Assembly: GCF_029784155.1 (NCBI RefSeq)
Contig: NC_073693.1
Span: forward strand, 135,459,988 to 135,523,987
DNA from: Uranotaenia lowii
Lineage: Eukaryota; Arthropoda; Insecta; Diptera; Culicidae
Direction: 5' to 3'
DNA: 64,000 bases
Made by a program: the position numbers and the translations under genes. Positions 12,441 to 24,529 of the stretch are shown here, one piece after another; the first letter of the stretch is position 1, and every line of letters starts with the position of its first letter. Below the pieces are notes generated by a model that was not told the origin of the DNA, did not search any database, and saw nothing but the letters and a program-made list of their open reading frames with translations.

Positions 12441-14605
12441 AGAGAATAAATATGCAGAGTTTATATCGAACTTGATATTGGAATTTGAGAATCTATTCAA
12501 GATTTTGGAAGGCTTCATCTGCTTTTTCATATAATTACAACATCATTTTTGAAATGGCTGTGATACTCAGGAAATCCTCTAAAAGTCAAACTTTTTTCGC
12601 TGAAAAATTCACAGCATCTTACAATTTACAACGTTTATTTATTTATTTGTATTTATTTGTATTTATTTACTCTTGTAACATAAGATAAAATCTTTTTTAT
12701 GTGTTACAATTAGGGTTTCATTGCAACTAACTAATTTACAACGTTTGTTCTATGAAAAACTTACAGATAAAGAAAATTTTCGTTTTTTTTTCAAAAATTG
12801 CATAATCACAGGGGTTAAGGAACTTTAAAGAGTGCGTCTTCGGTTGTAGTTTTTACACAATTCAACCATTATTTCCTTGATTTTGAAACATTTTTAAACA
12901 TATAGCTAATTTTTTTTTTGTTTTTGTAAAAATTATTCCACATACAACAAAGATATTTCAACTTACACGAAAAGTAGGTAAATACTCTACAAACATATGA
13001 TTCGATTTCTCGTCATTCTCTCCCAACTCCGCCTTTAGACAGGGAATTTGTTGAATATTTTCTTCTTTACTTAGGATAGTTATTGAGGTAGAATTACGCC
13101 TTACGTCAATACTATAGGGGTGCAAATTGAAATTCGCGAACGGATCTTGCGCAATCTAAGTGCTATTGAAAAGATTCATCCACATGCATGTGCTGCATCA
13201 TTGAGGCGTACAATTTGAAGGTATACTCGGCTAGCTTTTCACTTATGTTAAAACTTATGAGAAACTGGTTTTATATGTTTCTCCCGAACAAAATGTCTCA
13301 AAATCCCATACAAATTTTAGGCTCGTTGAGCAACCCCTTCCCGTGATCCGATCTGGCCCAAATTTGGCATGAGACCTTGTACTAGGCTTAGAATCAATTT
13401 AAGCCTGCAGCGCATAACATTTCACAAGCTTGAAATTTCCCATTCAAATCCGGGGCAGTCTAATAAGGGCACTTCATTTCGGTGATGGCTACGTTACTAG
13501 AACTCGGATATGCAAAACTTTAGTAGCGTTTTGTTGGTTATGAAAAGGACTATCTTTTCTATTTTAGCCAAATTTTTAAGTTAAAGTGTGTTTGAGATAT
13601 TAACGATGCAAAAAGACATGATAAAAATAACTTCGCACAATTTCCTTGGAAATTCTTCATTGTTGACTTGAAAACTCATGAACTGTTGATTTCATCTGTT
13701 TTTTTTTTACCCAAATAGTTAAGAAGCATAAGGAGTCATTCTAGAATGCTCACGAAGTTCAAACCAAGTATCGGAGTGGAGCTCTTGATCTCAACTATGG
13801 TTAAAAGTTTATGGTTATTGAGGATAACTTAATGCAGACCCCTTAACTATGCTGTAAATCCGTTTCCGGCAGGTAAAAAGTGTTGACTGACTAGTAGACT
13901 AGAAGTAAATTACTAAAAGTGAGCAGTTCCGTAGATAGCAATCTGTGGAACCGGTTTTTACGCAATGTGACAGATGTGTTCTGATGAATAACAAAATTTA
14001 TGTTGAAACCGAGCTCCCACTAGGTTCCAATTTGTTTTTGCAGGTGAATTTGTTTTAAATACCATGATTTTGCAAAAGTTCTGATTGTGTATCAAAAATA
14101 ATAGATCAATATATGATTAAAATGGTGCAAAGATAAAAATGAGATTTTATGATAAGGTAAGAGTAGGTCTTGAAATCAACAGTAAATAATTTTTTGTATA
14201 TTTTTACATCAAATATCATATTTACACCTTCATTTCTTCCATAGCAAGTTTTTCGATCAAATGAATAGTTTTTCAAATACACACGTTTGTAACTTCCCGA
14301 ATTCTAAATGATCATAGCCTATATCTGAATTATACCACCCTCAGATAGCATTATATCAAGATTTTTATTCAATCAGAAAGGATTTTGAACACCAAAAATG
14401 CAAAAATATATGGTCTTTCAAACAAATTTTCATACAACGTTTACTACGGAGTACTTGTATAAAAGGTTGCATTGCCTCCTACCTTGTACTCAAACTTTCA
14501 TGTATTGTTGCAAACTTGCAATTCTTGAAAAGATTGGATACAGCCAAGAAACTCTAAACCTCGACCTGCCGATTGAGAGGCGCGCACACTACCACAGAAC
14601 TGACT
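12441..14605. other. Non-coding, no gene recognised
   Basis: AT-rich, with simple TTTATTTATTTG runs near 12640. No gene or bounded element was identified. Confidence 0.5.
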
Positions 14606-14618
14606 AAATGGAATGAGT

Positions 14619-14817
14619 TTTTTTTTTTTTTTTGTTTCGATTATAGTCGTTTTACCATCTTTATGGCATTCGCGACTTTATCAACGTTGCAGTTGGTGGA
14701 TCGTTATTGAAAAACTTATCCGGTACAACTGTGTTCGATGTTTACTCTTGGGCTCGAACTCGTGGACATCTGCTCAGGAGGCAATAGACTTGCCAACTGA
14801 GCTATATCACAAGCCCA
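14619..14817 (-). mobile_element. tRNA-derived SINE, copy 1
   Basis: Read on the minus strand, the element opens with a tRNA-like head containing A box TATAGCTCAGTTGGCAAG and B box GAGTTCGAGCCC, has a body of about 120 bp and ends in a poly(A) tail (T-run 14619-14633). A perfect 13-bp duplication, AAATGGAATGAGT, lies at 14606-14618 and 14818-14830. This is the hallmark of retroposition by a LINE enzyme. It resembles mosquito tRNA-type SINEs in design; I cannot name the family with certainty. Confidence 0.9.
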
Positions 14818-14830
14818 AAATGGAATGAGT

Positions 14831-16058
14831 GCTTCAGAACTGCAATACGAGCTTTCGAAGCAGAAAAATTGAGGCAGAAAAATTGAGGCAGAAAAATCAA
14901 CGCGTGAATCAATGGAGATACCTATAATCATTTTTTCCGAAACGACAAAAACGAAGATTTGATATCAAAACTATAGATATCTGAATACATATTAATATCT
15001 CGTTGAGATGGGTTTGAGAAATAGTTTTGATCGGGTTTTTATTCATATTTCTAACTTTCTATCCGTCTATAGTTTTTATAATCCTGATATGTTCTTACAA
15101 AAAGGACATAACTCAAGGGCGATAAATTAAATTATCAAACATAACTAACGGTGATTATACTCATAAAAAATTCATATGTTTAAAACGTATTTTTTCCAGT
15201 TTACATAGCTTGAAGGTGGAAAACATAAGTTTTAAACATTTCTGAAAAAAATGTCAATTGAAACGTATAACCATTTTAAAAACTTATCTTCATAATTTTA
15301 TAGATAATTCAAGACACAGAATTTTGCTGCCTATGTTTTTATGAATGATTTGGTAGTTTTTCGCGTTCTGAGCCCAAATCTTTTGTCAGATTTTGTCTAC
15401 GACCTCTGGTTTTGGTGATATGGAGTTTAAAAGTTTGAAAATAAATTAGTTTTGAGTGAAATCCATCATTGATCAACTAGAAGTCTACATAAAAGAAAAA
15501 AAAACTGATTCTGAATTTGTTTATTATACTTTATACAAATAAGAATAATACATTGTTTGGAAAGAAAAATATTTCTGATATTATTGAAGAAAGTTAATCA
15601 ACGGTCTTAGGTCTAGAATGATATAGAACTAATTTACCGCCGGAGGCGAGCAAATTTTATTTTTAAACACCTTTTGGCATCGAGTAATTTATCTTAAAAT
15701 TACTTAATTTTTCTCAAACCATAAATGCTGAAAAATGTTGCATGTTATCCCAGTTGTTATCCCAGTATGTTGTTTCAAATGTCAAAACTAAAGAATATTA
15801 CAAATGTTTTGAAAATGAAGATTTTTATTCCATGATAAATTTTTCTCAAAGCATAATGCAAATCGTTTTGCAGTCTTCAACAAAGTTATTAAATCAGTTA
15901 AAGTCTTCGGTATCCGTTGAACTTACAGTAACCTCCAGAGGAAAATGTATCCCGACAGCAGAAGAGTTCTGCTGCACCGTCGAGTAAGTACTAAGCGTGG
16001 CCATGGCCATAGAAACGAGGGGTATTGGGGGTTAAACCCCCAGCGAGTTATTCTACTC
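14831..16058. other. Old diverged repeats, no gene
   Basis: A short tandem (17-bp unit, three copies, GGCAGAAAAATTGA) lies at about 14859-14899. About 15330-15550 matches, inverted, 52290-52470, and a TTTTGCAGTCTTCAACAAAG segment near 15870 matches 46055. This is therefore an old interspersed family, later hit by mariner copy 2 at the other site. The 81-codon frame ending near 15987 lies in this repeat and is not called. Confidence 0.5.
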
Positions 16059-16060
16059 TA

Positions 16061-17534
16061 CACTGAAAATTTTAAATTCATAATCAAATTATGAAAGTAC
16101 ACAGTATTAAATAATGATGTACACTTACATGTTTTAAGCTGCAAATAATTGGAACAAGTTATTCCTACTAAATTTACATGACTTATGACGTAATGTAAAT
16201 TCCCGAAAAGAATAAAATGCCATTGTGAATTTACATGACAATAACAATGAAACCGTTCCGGCTTATTAATCCTTTCTAATTTTTGAATCATAATTTATCA
16301 ACTGCTAGCCATCAGCCTTATAACAAAACATGACATAGATTAAATAGATACTCATAATGTTCATGTTTTCTCGAAATCCGCAAGCTCCAGATTTGAAACA
16401 GCATTTTCTTTGCGCATCAAATCGAACTTGCTGCTTACCGGTCGGCCGTTCGGTGTTTGTTTGTGAAACGATCCTGCTACAGGGTGTATCTGAAATTTCC
16501 TTTAGTTTAATTAATACTTTTTGGATGAATGATTTTGAAAACAGTTTTCCATTACTTTTCAAAATATGTAGCACTAAGTTTTTTTTTTTGTTATATCAGA
16601 CTTGTTATTTGTTCGTTGTACATTTAAATGTTCTTTGCAAAATGATGGAATGTTAGAAAGGAAAGGGGTAATGAAACTTGCAGAGGTCGGCATTAAAACG
16701 CCATTCGCTAGTTAGTTCGCTACATTTTTTTTTTTGTATATTTATTTTTTAACTTTATTTTTGGAGAACTTACGACTAAAAAAACTCCATCACCTTATGG
16801 AAAATAACATTTATCAGCATTACTGCTTGAATAATTTTGCTTAGTGGAGTTTGTTTCTTCGTTATTCCACCAGAAATCTCGCAAGATTTCATTTCAACCT
16901 TAACTTTTTTTTTTGTTTCGATTATAGTCGTTTTACCATTTTTATGGCATTCGCGACTTTATCAGCGTTGCAGTTGGCGGATTGTTATTGAAAAACTTAT
17001 CCGGTACAACTGTGTTCGATGTTTACTCTTGGGCTCGAACTCGCGGACATCGGCTCAGGAGACAACAAACTTGCCAAGTGAGCTATATCACAAGCCCATT
17101 TCAACCTTAACGGTTAAAGTTATTCTTATATTAAAAAAATATTTAAAATTAGGGGCAAGAGGTGAACTGTACCTTAGAACAAAATATCTTTTCTATCCAA
17201 TTATGTATAAACTTTTATCGAGTAATAAACTATACTTAAGTTTTTTTTTAGAAAAGCACAAAAAAAATGTTTTTTATGAACAATTTTAAAGGATTTTATT
17301 TTTTTACATTTATGAATATTTGCAAACAATAAGACACACCCTGTGCGCGACTGCAACGTGTTCGATTCCAAACATTGTTTCATGCAAAATTCATGTAAAA
17401 TTACAACAAATTGACACGAATGAGGAAACGCATGGTTTTTTTCAGGGCTGCGTTATAGTACACAACACATCTGACCGAACTTTACATGAAATAAAATTTT
17501 ACATGAAGTGTAAAGCTCAGTATTTTTTTCTGTG
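16061..17534. mobile_element. MITE with CACTGAAAA/CACAGAAAAAAA ends
   Basis: The element starts CACTGAAAATTTT after a TA (16059-16060) and ends TTTTTTTCTGTG before a TA (17535-17536), with imperfect terminal repeats. The part from about 16605 onward matches 23130-23887 at moderate identity, including a shared AATAAGACACACCCTGTGCG block. A SINE is inserted at 16905-17097. No transposase is visible; the short frames inside are not conserved between copies. Confidence 0.65.
16905..17097 (-). mobile_element. tRNA-derived SINE, copy 2
   Basis: Same family as 14619-14817, about 95% alike by eye. On the minus strand it has A box ATAGCTCACTTGGCAAG, a B box within GCGAGTTCGAGCCC, and a short poly(A) tail. 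It is flanked by a perfect 14-bp duplication, ATTTCAACCTTAAC (16891-16904 and 17098-17111). The related MITE at 23.4 kb lacks the insert, giving an empty-site control. Confidence 0.9.
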
Positions 17535-17653
17535 TAGAGCAAAGATATTCAAGAGTAACTATTTGGACTAAAAACTAATACAAAAACCTCACAAACCGAT
17601 TTCAAGTTCAAAATTCTGCTACAGTTTTTCAAAATTTTCTCACTTGTTCATAG

Positions 17654-18105
17654 AATAAGGCTGTCAGATTTTTTTCAGCACGTATCCGGGGCGGACAAAT
17701 GTTTGATATGAAAACCTGGCAAAATCCGTGTATTTGATTTAAAAATTGTTGACCAAATCCAGGCAATACCGTGCAATTTTGGTCAAAACTTCGGAATTGC
17801 TCATCGAAAATCTAGAAAAAAAAACTTAAAAAACCTTTCATGATTTTTTTTGCCAGCAATTTACCACTTCCTGGCATTCTTCCCTCCAAAACGTTTTATG
17901 ATTATTTTTTGAAACTTGCTGCCAAAATTGAACGCATAAAAAAATTACAACAATTTTTGTATTTTTTTATGTTTGATTTAAGAATGAAAATGAGAACAAA
18001 TTCCGGCAAATCCGGGCTTTTCCAATGAAATCTGGGCAACCGGGTCGGACCGGACTTTTCCCAAATTTAATATTAAATAAAACCACGCAATTTGGCAACC
18101 TTATC
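17654..18105. mobile_element. MITE with AAGGTTGCC-type ends, uninterrupted copy
   Basis: The right end reads TTTGGCAACCTTAT; the left end, ATAAGGCTGTCA, is an eroded version. It shares CCGGGxCGGACCGGACTTTTCC and a flanking AAATCCxGGCAA block with 10462-11836, in the same order but without the 940-bp insert. Non-coding. Confidence 0.6.
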
Positions 18106-20644
18106 ATAGAAATTCAGGTCTGAATATTAAATTTTCAATTAAACCCATTTTGGAGGTTCTGGTTGCATATTCCTATAACCAAAATTGTATTTCTACATAC
18201 ATATTTTCGTATTTCTGATTTTATATCAAGTTTAGGATTCTTGATTTTCAGTTTGAATAATCATAAGAAATTAGGAATGAAAAGTTTCTTTGAAATATTT
18301 GTTCTGTGCCGGCTTTGCATTTCATATGAAATTTGAATAATGTTTTTCGAAGATCAAATGCATTTTCAATATTTGTTTTATATTCAAATTCGAAGTTCTT
18401 AAATTTTATTCCAACACAAAATTTCAACACTAAAAGCCTCTAAGTGGCGATCCGAAATTCACATTTTAAATCAAATTCATAAATCAGATTAAAAATAAAT
18501 AATTGAAATTATGAATTAAGATTAAAGCAACACTAAAGAATTAAGATTCGGAATTCGTATTTTCTGTACGTATATTTCTGAAATTGTATAGAAATTCGGA
18601 ACAGATTCAAATTTCTATTTTTGAATTCAGGGTTAAATTCAGATTTAAAATTCAGAAAAAAGATTAAGCTTGTGAAGGAGTTTTTCACTCTACATAAAAT
18701 TGTTGAGAAATTCAAGAGAACATGAACTTAAAAATTTGTCAATTCAATTTCCAGATTAATCATCCACAGGATTTTTAATATGGAATTAATTCTTTGTGAA
18801 AAATATTTTCTTTTTAAGAAACAAATATCTGATCCTTAACTTAAAAATCTGCACAATTTTTTTATTTTCTCGGTGTATTGTTTAACATTATTAATATTGC
18901 AGCTTTTTTTTCTAAAGCCAAATTTCAAACTAAAATCATAAATTTAGTTCAAGTTTGCATCAAGCAAATTTGATCCGTTTTTTTTTATCTCTTACTGTTT
19001 TTTTTTGGAAAATTGTATTTATTTTCATCAAAGTTGAGAATCTTGGAATTTGCAAAAAAGTTTAGAAGATTGAGCTTGTTTGATTGGAGTATTGAATAAG
19101 TTTCTTTTTAAGAAATTGAAGCCTACCCTTAAAAGAACTTATGTTATGCTGAAATCAAATAACATTGATCTACAAGACTTTTAAATAAGTTCAAAAATTG
19201 TATCCATCGATGAAAGTAAATTTTATATTTTGTTTCTAGAGTTTTCATCCAAAAAAAAATTAGCTTATCCTCGAGCTATCACGCTTTGACCGTTAAATTT
19301 GCTTTAATTTTGCTTGAATTAAGGTGGTACACAGTAAAACGTATGTTTCGAGAGCATATTGACGCCAAATTTAGCTGTAAATGGAATTCTATTGATGCCT
19401 TGATATGGCATCATTGTGCCCTCCAAGCTCTCGAAAAATGAGCTGTAGTTAGGGTCTCAGTTTTAGCAAAATTAGGCATCACTTTGCTAATCAAGTATGA
19501 AAATTTGTAATCTCATTTTTGCTGTGTCAAGCAAAATGAGAGCAAATTTGGCTCTCAGGGCGTGATAGCAAAATTTGCTATAATTTTGCCATAAAAGTCT
19601 GCTCGGGTAAGGATCACTTTTCTAAAATTACTTTTTTTAAAGTCGGTTCTTGCTACGGCCCTGGTACTGAGTACTATTATAGTGACGAGATGAACGAAAC
19701 TGAAACCTGCGTTTTCAACGGTATCATAATCCAATACTTTCTTGAATTGTATCAGAAATAGTTGTTATCTTATCTTTTCCAATTTCTATAAAAATTGAAG
19801 AGTTAAATTTTTTTAATGCGTTGTATTTCTGAAACTTAAATATCCAGGCAAGATTTGAATCCCTCCTTGAAAAATCAATATGATGTCCGGTTGTTCGTTC
19901 AAAATTACCAAGTGGTCGGTTAAAGCTGTGTATGTTCATTCAAACTACCGAGCATATGGTTACCTTTTACTACCTTTCGGTAAAAAATTATCAAGTACTC
20001 GGTGATTCAAATGCCAAATCATTGAACTGTTTACTTACTGTTTGTTCGGTAAATATTAGTGATATTTCGTTAATTTTTTACCGAATAAAACCCCCCATGA
20101 TGACAGCCTAACCGGGAATAATAAGAAATTGTTGAACTGATAAACGAGCTCCGCATGTTAAAAATTCGATAAAAAAATACCGAGTCTGTCAAGTTTACAT
20201 AAAGAAATGTATGTATATGTATGTATGTATGTATGTATGAGAACCCACCAGTGGCTGATAGATCTTTCGACTCGTGACGGTACGGGAAGTCTCGATCACA
20301 CACCCAAATATTGTTCATGCTTAAATCATGAACTCTAAATGCAGTGCTACCAAGTGGTCCGTTACCACTGGTTTGGGACAGGTTTGACTCATCTCACTCC
20401 CTTCCAACTGTTCGAAACAAATAAAGAATCATGGAAAAGTAACTGAACACCAGACCATTGATTCAAAATTTACCGAGATACTCCGGCTGGCTTTATTCCA
20501 CAATCCATTGTATATTAGTCTTCTGATCGTTTGACGACCTGTCCAAGCCCCCCAATATTTTATTTTCTGGAGTCTTTGACTATTGCCATACAGACTGATT
20601 GTTTAAGATTAGCTTATAATTAAATTACATTGCAATTAAGTTAG
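18106..20644. other. AT-rich non-coding DNA with minor repeats
   Basis: Very AT-rich to about 19250. A probable small MITE lies near 19268-19611, with GAGCTATCACG near its left edge answered by CGTGATAGC near its right. About 19890-20110 and 20465 contain repeated CCGAGTACTCGGT-like phrases, possibly decayed terminal repeats. No gene was seen. Confidence 0.4.
20207..20239 (+). repeat. (ATGT)n microsatellite
   Basis: A run of about eight ATGT units with one interruption (ATAT near 20215). Confidence 0.9.
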
Positions 20645-20649
20645 GTGGC

Positions 20650-20889
20650 TGTAGGGATGAGATGAAGAATATACAGAAAATAAATCAAATTTAATTAGGA
20701 ATAAAATAAAATAATAGTTGTATTCGGCAACACTGTGGATGAATAAAATAAAATAAATTTCTATGAGAACATTTGCTATTTTGGCAGCACTTGACAAACA
20801 AACAAAGCAAAGTCAGTCATTGATCTATTCTTGCGAGCGACAGACGTGTTTAAGTGAATCTCTGAATTGAGATTCGTAAAATCACGACA
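20650..20889 (+). repeat. Left LTR, sense orientation
   Basis: 240 bp, beginning TGTAGGGATGAGATG and ending AAAATCACGACA. It is the same family as the solo LTR at 5212-5451. AATAAA-like runs lie in the first half. The orientation is set by the primer-binding site just after the CA end. Confidence 0.9.
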
Positions 20890-20890
20890 A

Positions 20891-20906
20891 TGGCGCAGTC
20901 GGTAGG
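20891..20906 (+). promoter_or_regulatory. tRNA-Ser primer-binding site
   Basis: TGGCGCAGTCGGTAGG, one base after the LTR, is complementary to the 3' end of an insect serine tRNA (ending CCTACCGACTGCGCCA), the primer known for 17.6/297-type gypsy elements. The mirror copy next to the right LTR (about 21126-21141, minus strand) reads TGGCGCGGTTGGTAG, two or three changes away. Confidence 0.8.
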
Positions 20907-20909
20907 CCA

Positions 20910-21115
20910 ATTCAAAACAATCAGCAGCAGCAGCAGCCTTAAACATCTGCGCTATTCAGGGGCAATTCCGTCTTATTTCCACCGGAAGGCCAAATCAAAA
21001 CAATCAGCAGCAGCAGCCTTAAATATCTGCGCTTTTCATGGGCAATTCCGTCTTATTTCCACCGGAAGGCCAAATCAAAACAATCAGCAGCAGCAGCTTT
21101 AAATATCTGCGCTAT
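20910..21115 (+). repeat. Tandem repeat of about 75-80 bp inside the inverted LTR pair
   Basis: About two and a half units. Each carries AAAACAATCAGCAGCAGCAG, then ATCTGCGCT, then GGGCAATTCCGTCTTATTTC. The first two units are complete. The last stops at GCGCTATT, where the sequence joins the inverted primer site. An ATG-initiated frame across it is an accident of the repeat. Confidence 0.85.
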
Positions 21116-21142
21116 TTGTGCTTATTCTACCAACCGCGCCAT

Positions 21143-22115
21143 TGTCGTGATTTTACGAATCTCAATTCAGAGATTCACTTAAGGGGGGGGTAGGGTCTAA
21201 CACTTTCAAAAAATCGATTTTTTTATTTTTTTATTTTCTTATTGTAAAACATTTCAAGAATGTTGTGTCAAATTTTCAAGTCATTTGAAGCAAAACTGTA
21301 GAAATTATAGGCCTTTATCTCCTCTTATCTAATACTGCAAGAAAGCAAGATCAGAAACTTCAAACGCGTTTTTCTCGAAAGCACATTTTTAAAGTCGGTG
21401 GACATCGTCATTTGAAAACTGCTTATCCGATTCTTTTCAAATTTGGAACATATTTTCTACATATTAAATACCAGACCCCAACGTTTTTCTTTTTTAATTT
21501 TTTTACTTTGGGGAGATTTTACAGATAAAAAAAGGCGGATTTTTTCGTGAAAAATCGTAGTTTTTACTTAAAACAGCCACAAAAATTTCATAAAAAAAAT
21601 TTTAAGTTAAATAAAAACGTTGGGGTCCAGAAAAACATCTATTAAAAATATTTTGCTCTGATTTTTTGACTTCAGATGATTCTGTGCTGAGATACAGTGT
21701 CCACCGCAAATCCTGTTTTCTAAAAGGCATCCTTGCACGTGCTCCGTCACCGGTTCATTTTTCAATATATTTCTACGAAAAAAATACTAAATGTTGTTTT
21801 AACAATGCTTTGTATAATGCAAAAAATTTGAATACATTTGTTTGAACGATAGCTCTAGAAAAAAATCGTGAAAATGGTTTTTTTTTATACCCGTTAGACC
21901 CTACCCCCCCCTTAAACACGTCTGTCGCTCGCAAGAATAGATCAATGACTGACTTTGTTTTGTTTGTTTGTCAAGTGCTGCCAAAATAGCAAATGTTCTC
22001 ATAGAAATTTATTTTATTTTATTCATCTACAGTGTTGCCGAATACAACTATTATTTTAGTTTATTCCTAATTAAATTTGATTTATTTTCTGTATATTCTT
22101 CATCTCATCCCTACA
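21143..22115 (-). repeat. Right LTR, antisense, split by a TTAA MITE
   Basis: Subtracting the 729-bp insert and the duplicated TTAA leaves exactly 240 bp, nearly identical in inverse orientation to the left LTR. The minus-strand CA end abuts the inverted primer site; the outer end abuts the GTGGC duplication. Confidence 0.9.
21183..21911. mobile_element. TTAA MITE with GGGGGGTAGGGTCTAAC ends
   Basis: The terminal repeats run GGGGGGGGTAGGGTCTAAC and, at the right, a looser complement TTAGACCCTACCCCCCCC. TTAA is duplicated at 21179-21182 and 21912-21915, and the left LTR shows the single-TTAA empty site (as CACTTAAACACG on the other strand). It is 729 bp, AT-rich and non-coding. The TTAA target suggests mobilisation by a piggyBac-type enzyme, which is an inference. 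Confidence 0.9.
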
Positions 22116-22120
22116 GTGGC

Positions 22121-23129
22121 GTCACGGATTGCACATTTAAACTTAGATTTTGTTACATGATAGTCAAACAAGTGAGAAACAGCATTGAAAACTTCACAAC
22201 ATCGAAAAAGTGGGTGATTCTGTCCGAAGACAGTCCTGCTTCTTGGCAGCCAAAACATGGTTTGATGACGCAGTCGGCGTGCTGGAACGTATATGTTCAA
22301 TCTCTGAAGCAATTGCGGGCAGTCAACGGCATTTGTCAAGATATCGTAAACGAAGGTGCGCTGTAGAAAAGTATAATTCCCCTAAATAGAGTTAAGCTAT
22401 TTTATTATATAATCAATCAATAATACCACAATGTTTAATATTTTACCTTGTTACCACCTGCAATTCCAATTATTGTTACTTTCCAAAAATTCGAAAGGAA
22501 ATCAAGAATCCCTTGATTAATACTTATCGTCTATATTTAAAGTTATAACAAGTATGACTAACTGTATTCGAGTAACAACAAAAATCAAGCCTCATCTACA
22601 TGCATATTATCACAATTCTATCGGCTTTTAAAATCAAATTACTTAGTCAAAAAATGACGCATTCCAATTAACTTACCACAGACTCAAACATCTATACTGC
22701 ATAAAATTTAAAAAGTAGCAAACTAACATGATCGCAGCAAGCGACCAGACTGCAGTATGGCAATACTGGACAAGAAAAAAAACTTTCCAAAACCGGGGAT
22801 TGCTAGCCTTTTACTTTTGCATTCAATTTTGAATCTTTATCGATTCTTTTACACAAAATATGGAGTTTTTCATAAATATGCGCTTTACACAGATACATTT
22901 AAAACCGGAATTGCAAATGGTAAAAAAAATAGTGTAAGGAACGAGCTCACCAATTTAGAAGCAGAAAAATCCGCATCAGCTAGCGAACACTTCTATTAGA
23001 TGGTACGGTTTGAATCCGGTCTCTTCCAGACACGTTCAAATTAATAAAGGAACTCTATAGAGTATAGTAGTATAGTAGTATAGTAGCATTATGTTCACCT
23101 AGAATGTTTTGTGAATAATATTACTTGAT
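22121..23129. other. Non-coding, no gene recognised
   Basis: AT-rich. An (AGTAT)n-like run lies at about 23058-23088. No gene or bounded element was seen. Confidence 0.45.
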
Positions 23130-23887
23130 ATTAATTTGTTGTACATTGAAATGAATTTGCAAAATGATGGAATTTGAGGAAGGGGTAATGAAGCGAGTGA
23201 TATGTTTGTATGAATATTTAACAACTCAAAACGATTCACTTATATAATAGTCCATGAGCCTGAATTTTTTAATTAACACGTTTATACTTAAATCCAAGAA
23301 CAAAGAGAAAAATAGCTTTATTTTGCTGAAATTTCTGTAACAAAAAATTAAGAATATTGTTGACCTTTTTCTTCAATCTTTTTTTATTCTTACCAAAAGT
23401 TTGACTACTTTCTGTGCCATTAATTTTTAAATGTTAGATTTCAAATCAACCTTATCGGTTAGAGTTATTCTTATGTTTAAAATATGTTAAGAAATGAACA
23501 AGAGGGGAACTGTATAGCTTAGAACAATATATCACTTCTCTCCAATAATGTCTATAAATTTCTCTAGAGTAATATACTATTTTTAAGTTTTTTAATCAAA
23601 GCAATAAAACATTATTTGTTTCTTGGTGAAATTTTTTAAAAAGATTTCTTTTCAATTTTCATTTATAAAAATTGGAAAACAATAAGACACACCCTGTGCG
23701 CGACTGCAATGTTTTTGATCTCAAACATCGTTTCCTGCAGAAGTCATGTAAAATTACAACAAATTGACCCGAATGAGAAAACGCATGGTTTTTTCCAGGG
23801 CTGCGTTATAGTATACAACACATCTGACCTAATTTTACATGAAATAAAATTTTACATGAAATGTAAATCTCAGTATTTTTTTCTGTG
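23130..23887. mobile_element. Partial copy of the CACAGAAAAAAA MITE
   Basis: Collinear with about 16605-17534 at moderate identity but without the SINE, ending TTTTTTTCTGTG before TA. The left end is missing or too diverged to place. Confidence 0.6.
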
Positions 23888-23889
23888 TA

Positions 23890-24527
23890 AATTTCGCTAC
23901 AAGCATTCCACACACAAAAGCCACTATAATTTTCTTCCATCAGCCAGCGGAACAGCCTTCTTCCTCTGCACACTAACTTTAATATATTTTTTCCGCTTAC
24001 GAACGTTATACAGTTGAAAATAAAAATCACTTCACTCGTTTTCAATTCAGCTAAAGATATCCAACATCCAAATTTCACTGTACAATCGTTTGAAAACGTG
24101 AAATATTCTCAATAAAACCGACATTTTCAGTTTTTCCAATATTCTAGAGCTCTGAAAATTTGCTGCCAGAAAAAAAAACACGCCAAACCGATTCGACCGT
24201 AGCCTATTCATCATATCTGTCGAGTTTACATAAAGAAATCAGCAGAAAATTTACATTTTTGGTTGGCCATAACTAACCTATAATTTTGTCTAAAAATTCG
24301 GAATTTTCTTCAAATTAAATTGAAAAAGAAGTCGAGGTTTTACATCATTGAATTTTGTGATGAAAGGTGAGTAAAATTTTCCAAAAACTTGGCAACTCTG
24401 TTAGAAGCTTTAATGCAAACCAGCATCCACTACAGAAGTATGAATGTCATTACCTACAAACATAGGTACTCATATGGGTGGTTCAGAAAGTTGTAACGGG
24501 AACTGAACTGGGCTGAACCGGTATAGG
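23890..24527. other. Non-coding, no gene recognised
   Basis: AT-rich spacer. No motif-bearing frame and no paired element ends. Confidence 0.4.
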
Positions 24528-24529
24528 TA

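Larger units (their letters stand above)
20650..22115. mobile_element. Inverted-LTR dimer of a gypsy-type retrotransposon
   Basis: Two 240-bp LTRs face each other: left sense at 20650-20889, right antisense at 21143-22115 once a 729-bp MITE and its TTAA are removed. Each LTR has TG and CA ends, and each is followed, one base inward, by a primer-binding-site-like sequence. The pair is flanked by a perfect 5-bp duplication GTGGC (20645-20649 and 22116-22120), so it integrated as one unit. The 253-bp interior holds both primer sites and a tandem repeat; no gag or pol is present. Standard LTR elements have direct, not inverted, LTRs. Confidence 0.85.

Noticed and set aside
15742..15987. 81-codon frame ending near a good splice donor (GTAAGTA)
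   Set aside because: It lies in an old interspersed repeat with relatives at 46 kb and 52 kb, and has no protein similarity I can see.
20890..21102. 70-codon frame beginning at the primer-binding site
   Set aside because: It is made of a CAG-rich tandem repeat and ends at the inverted junction; there is no gag motif.
21968..22366. 132-codon frame
   Set aside because: Its first half is antisense LTR sequence, also seen at 5304-5486, and the rest has no motif.
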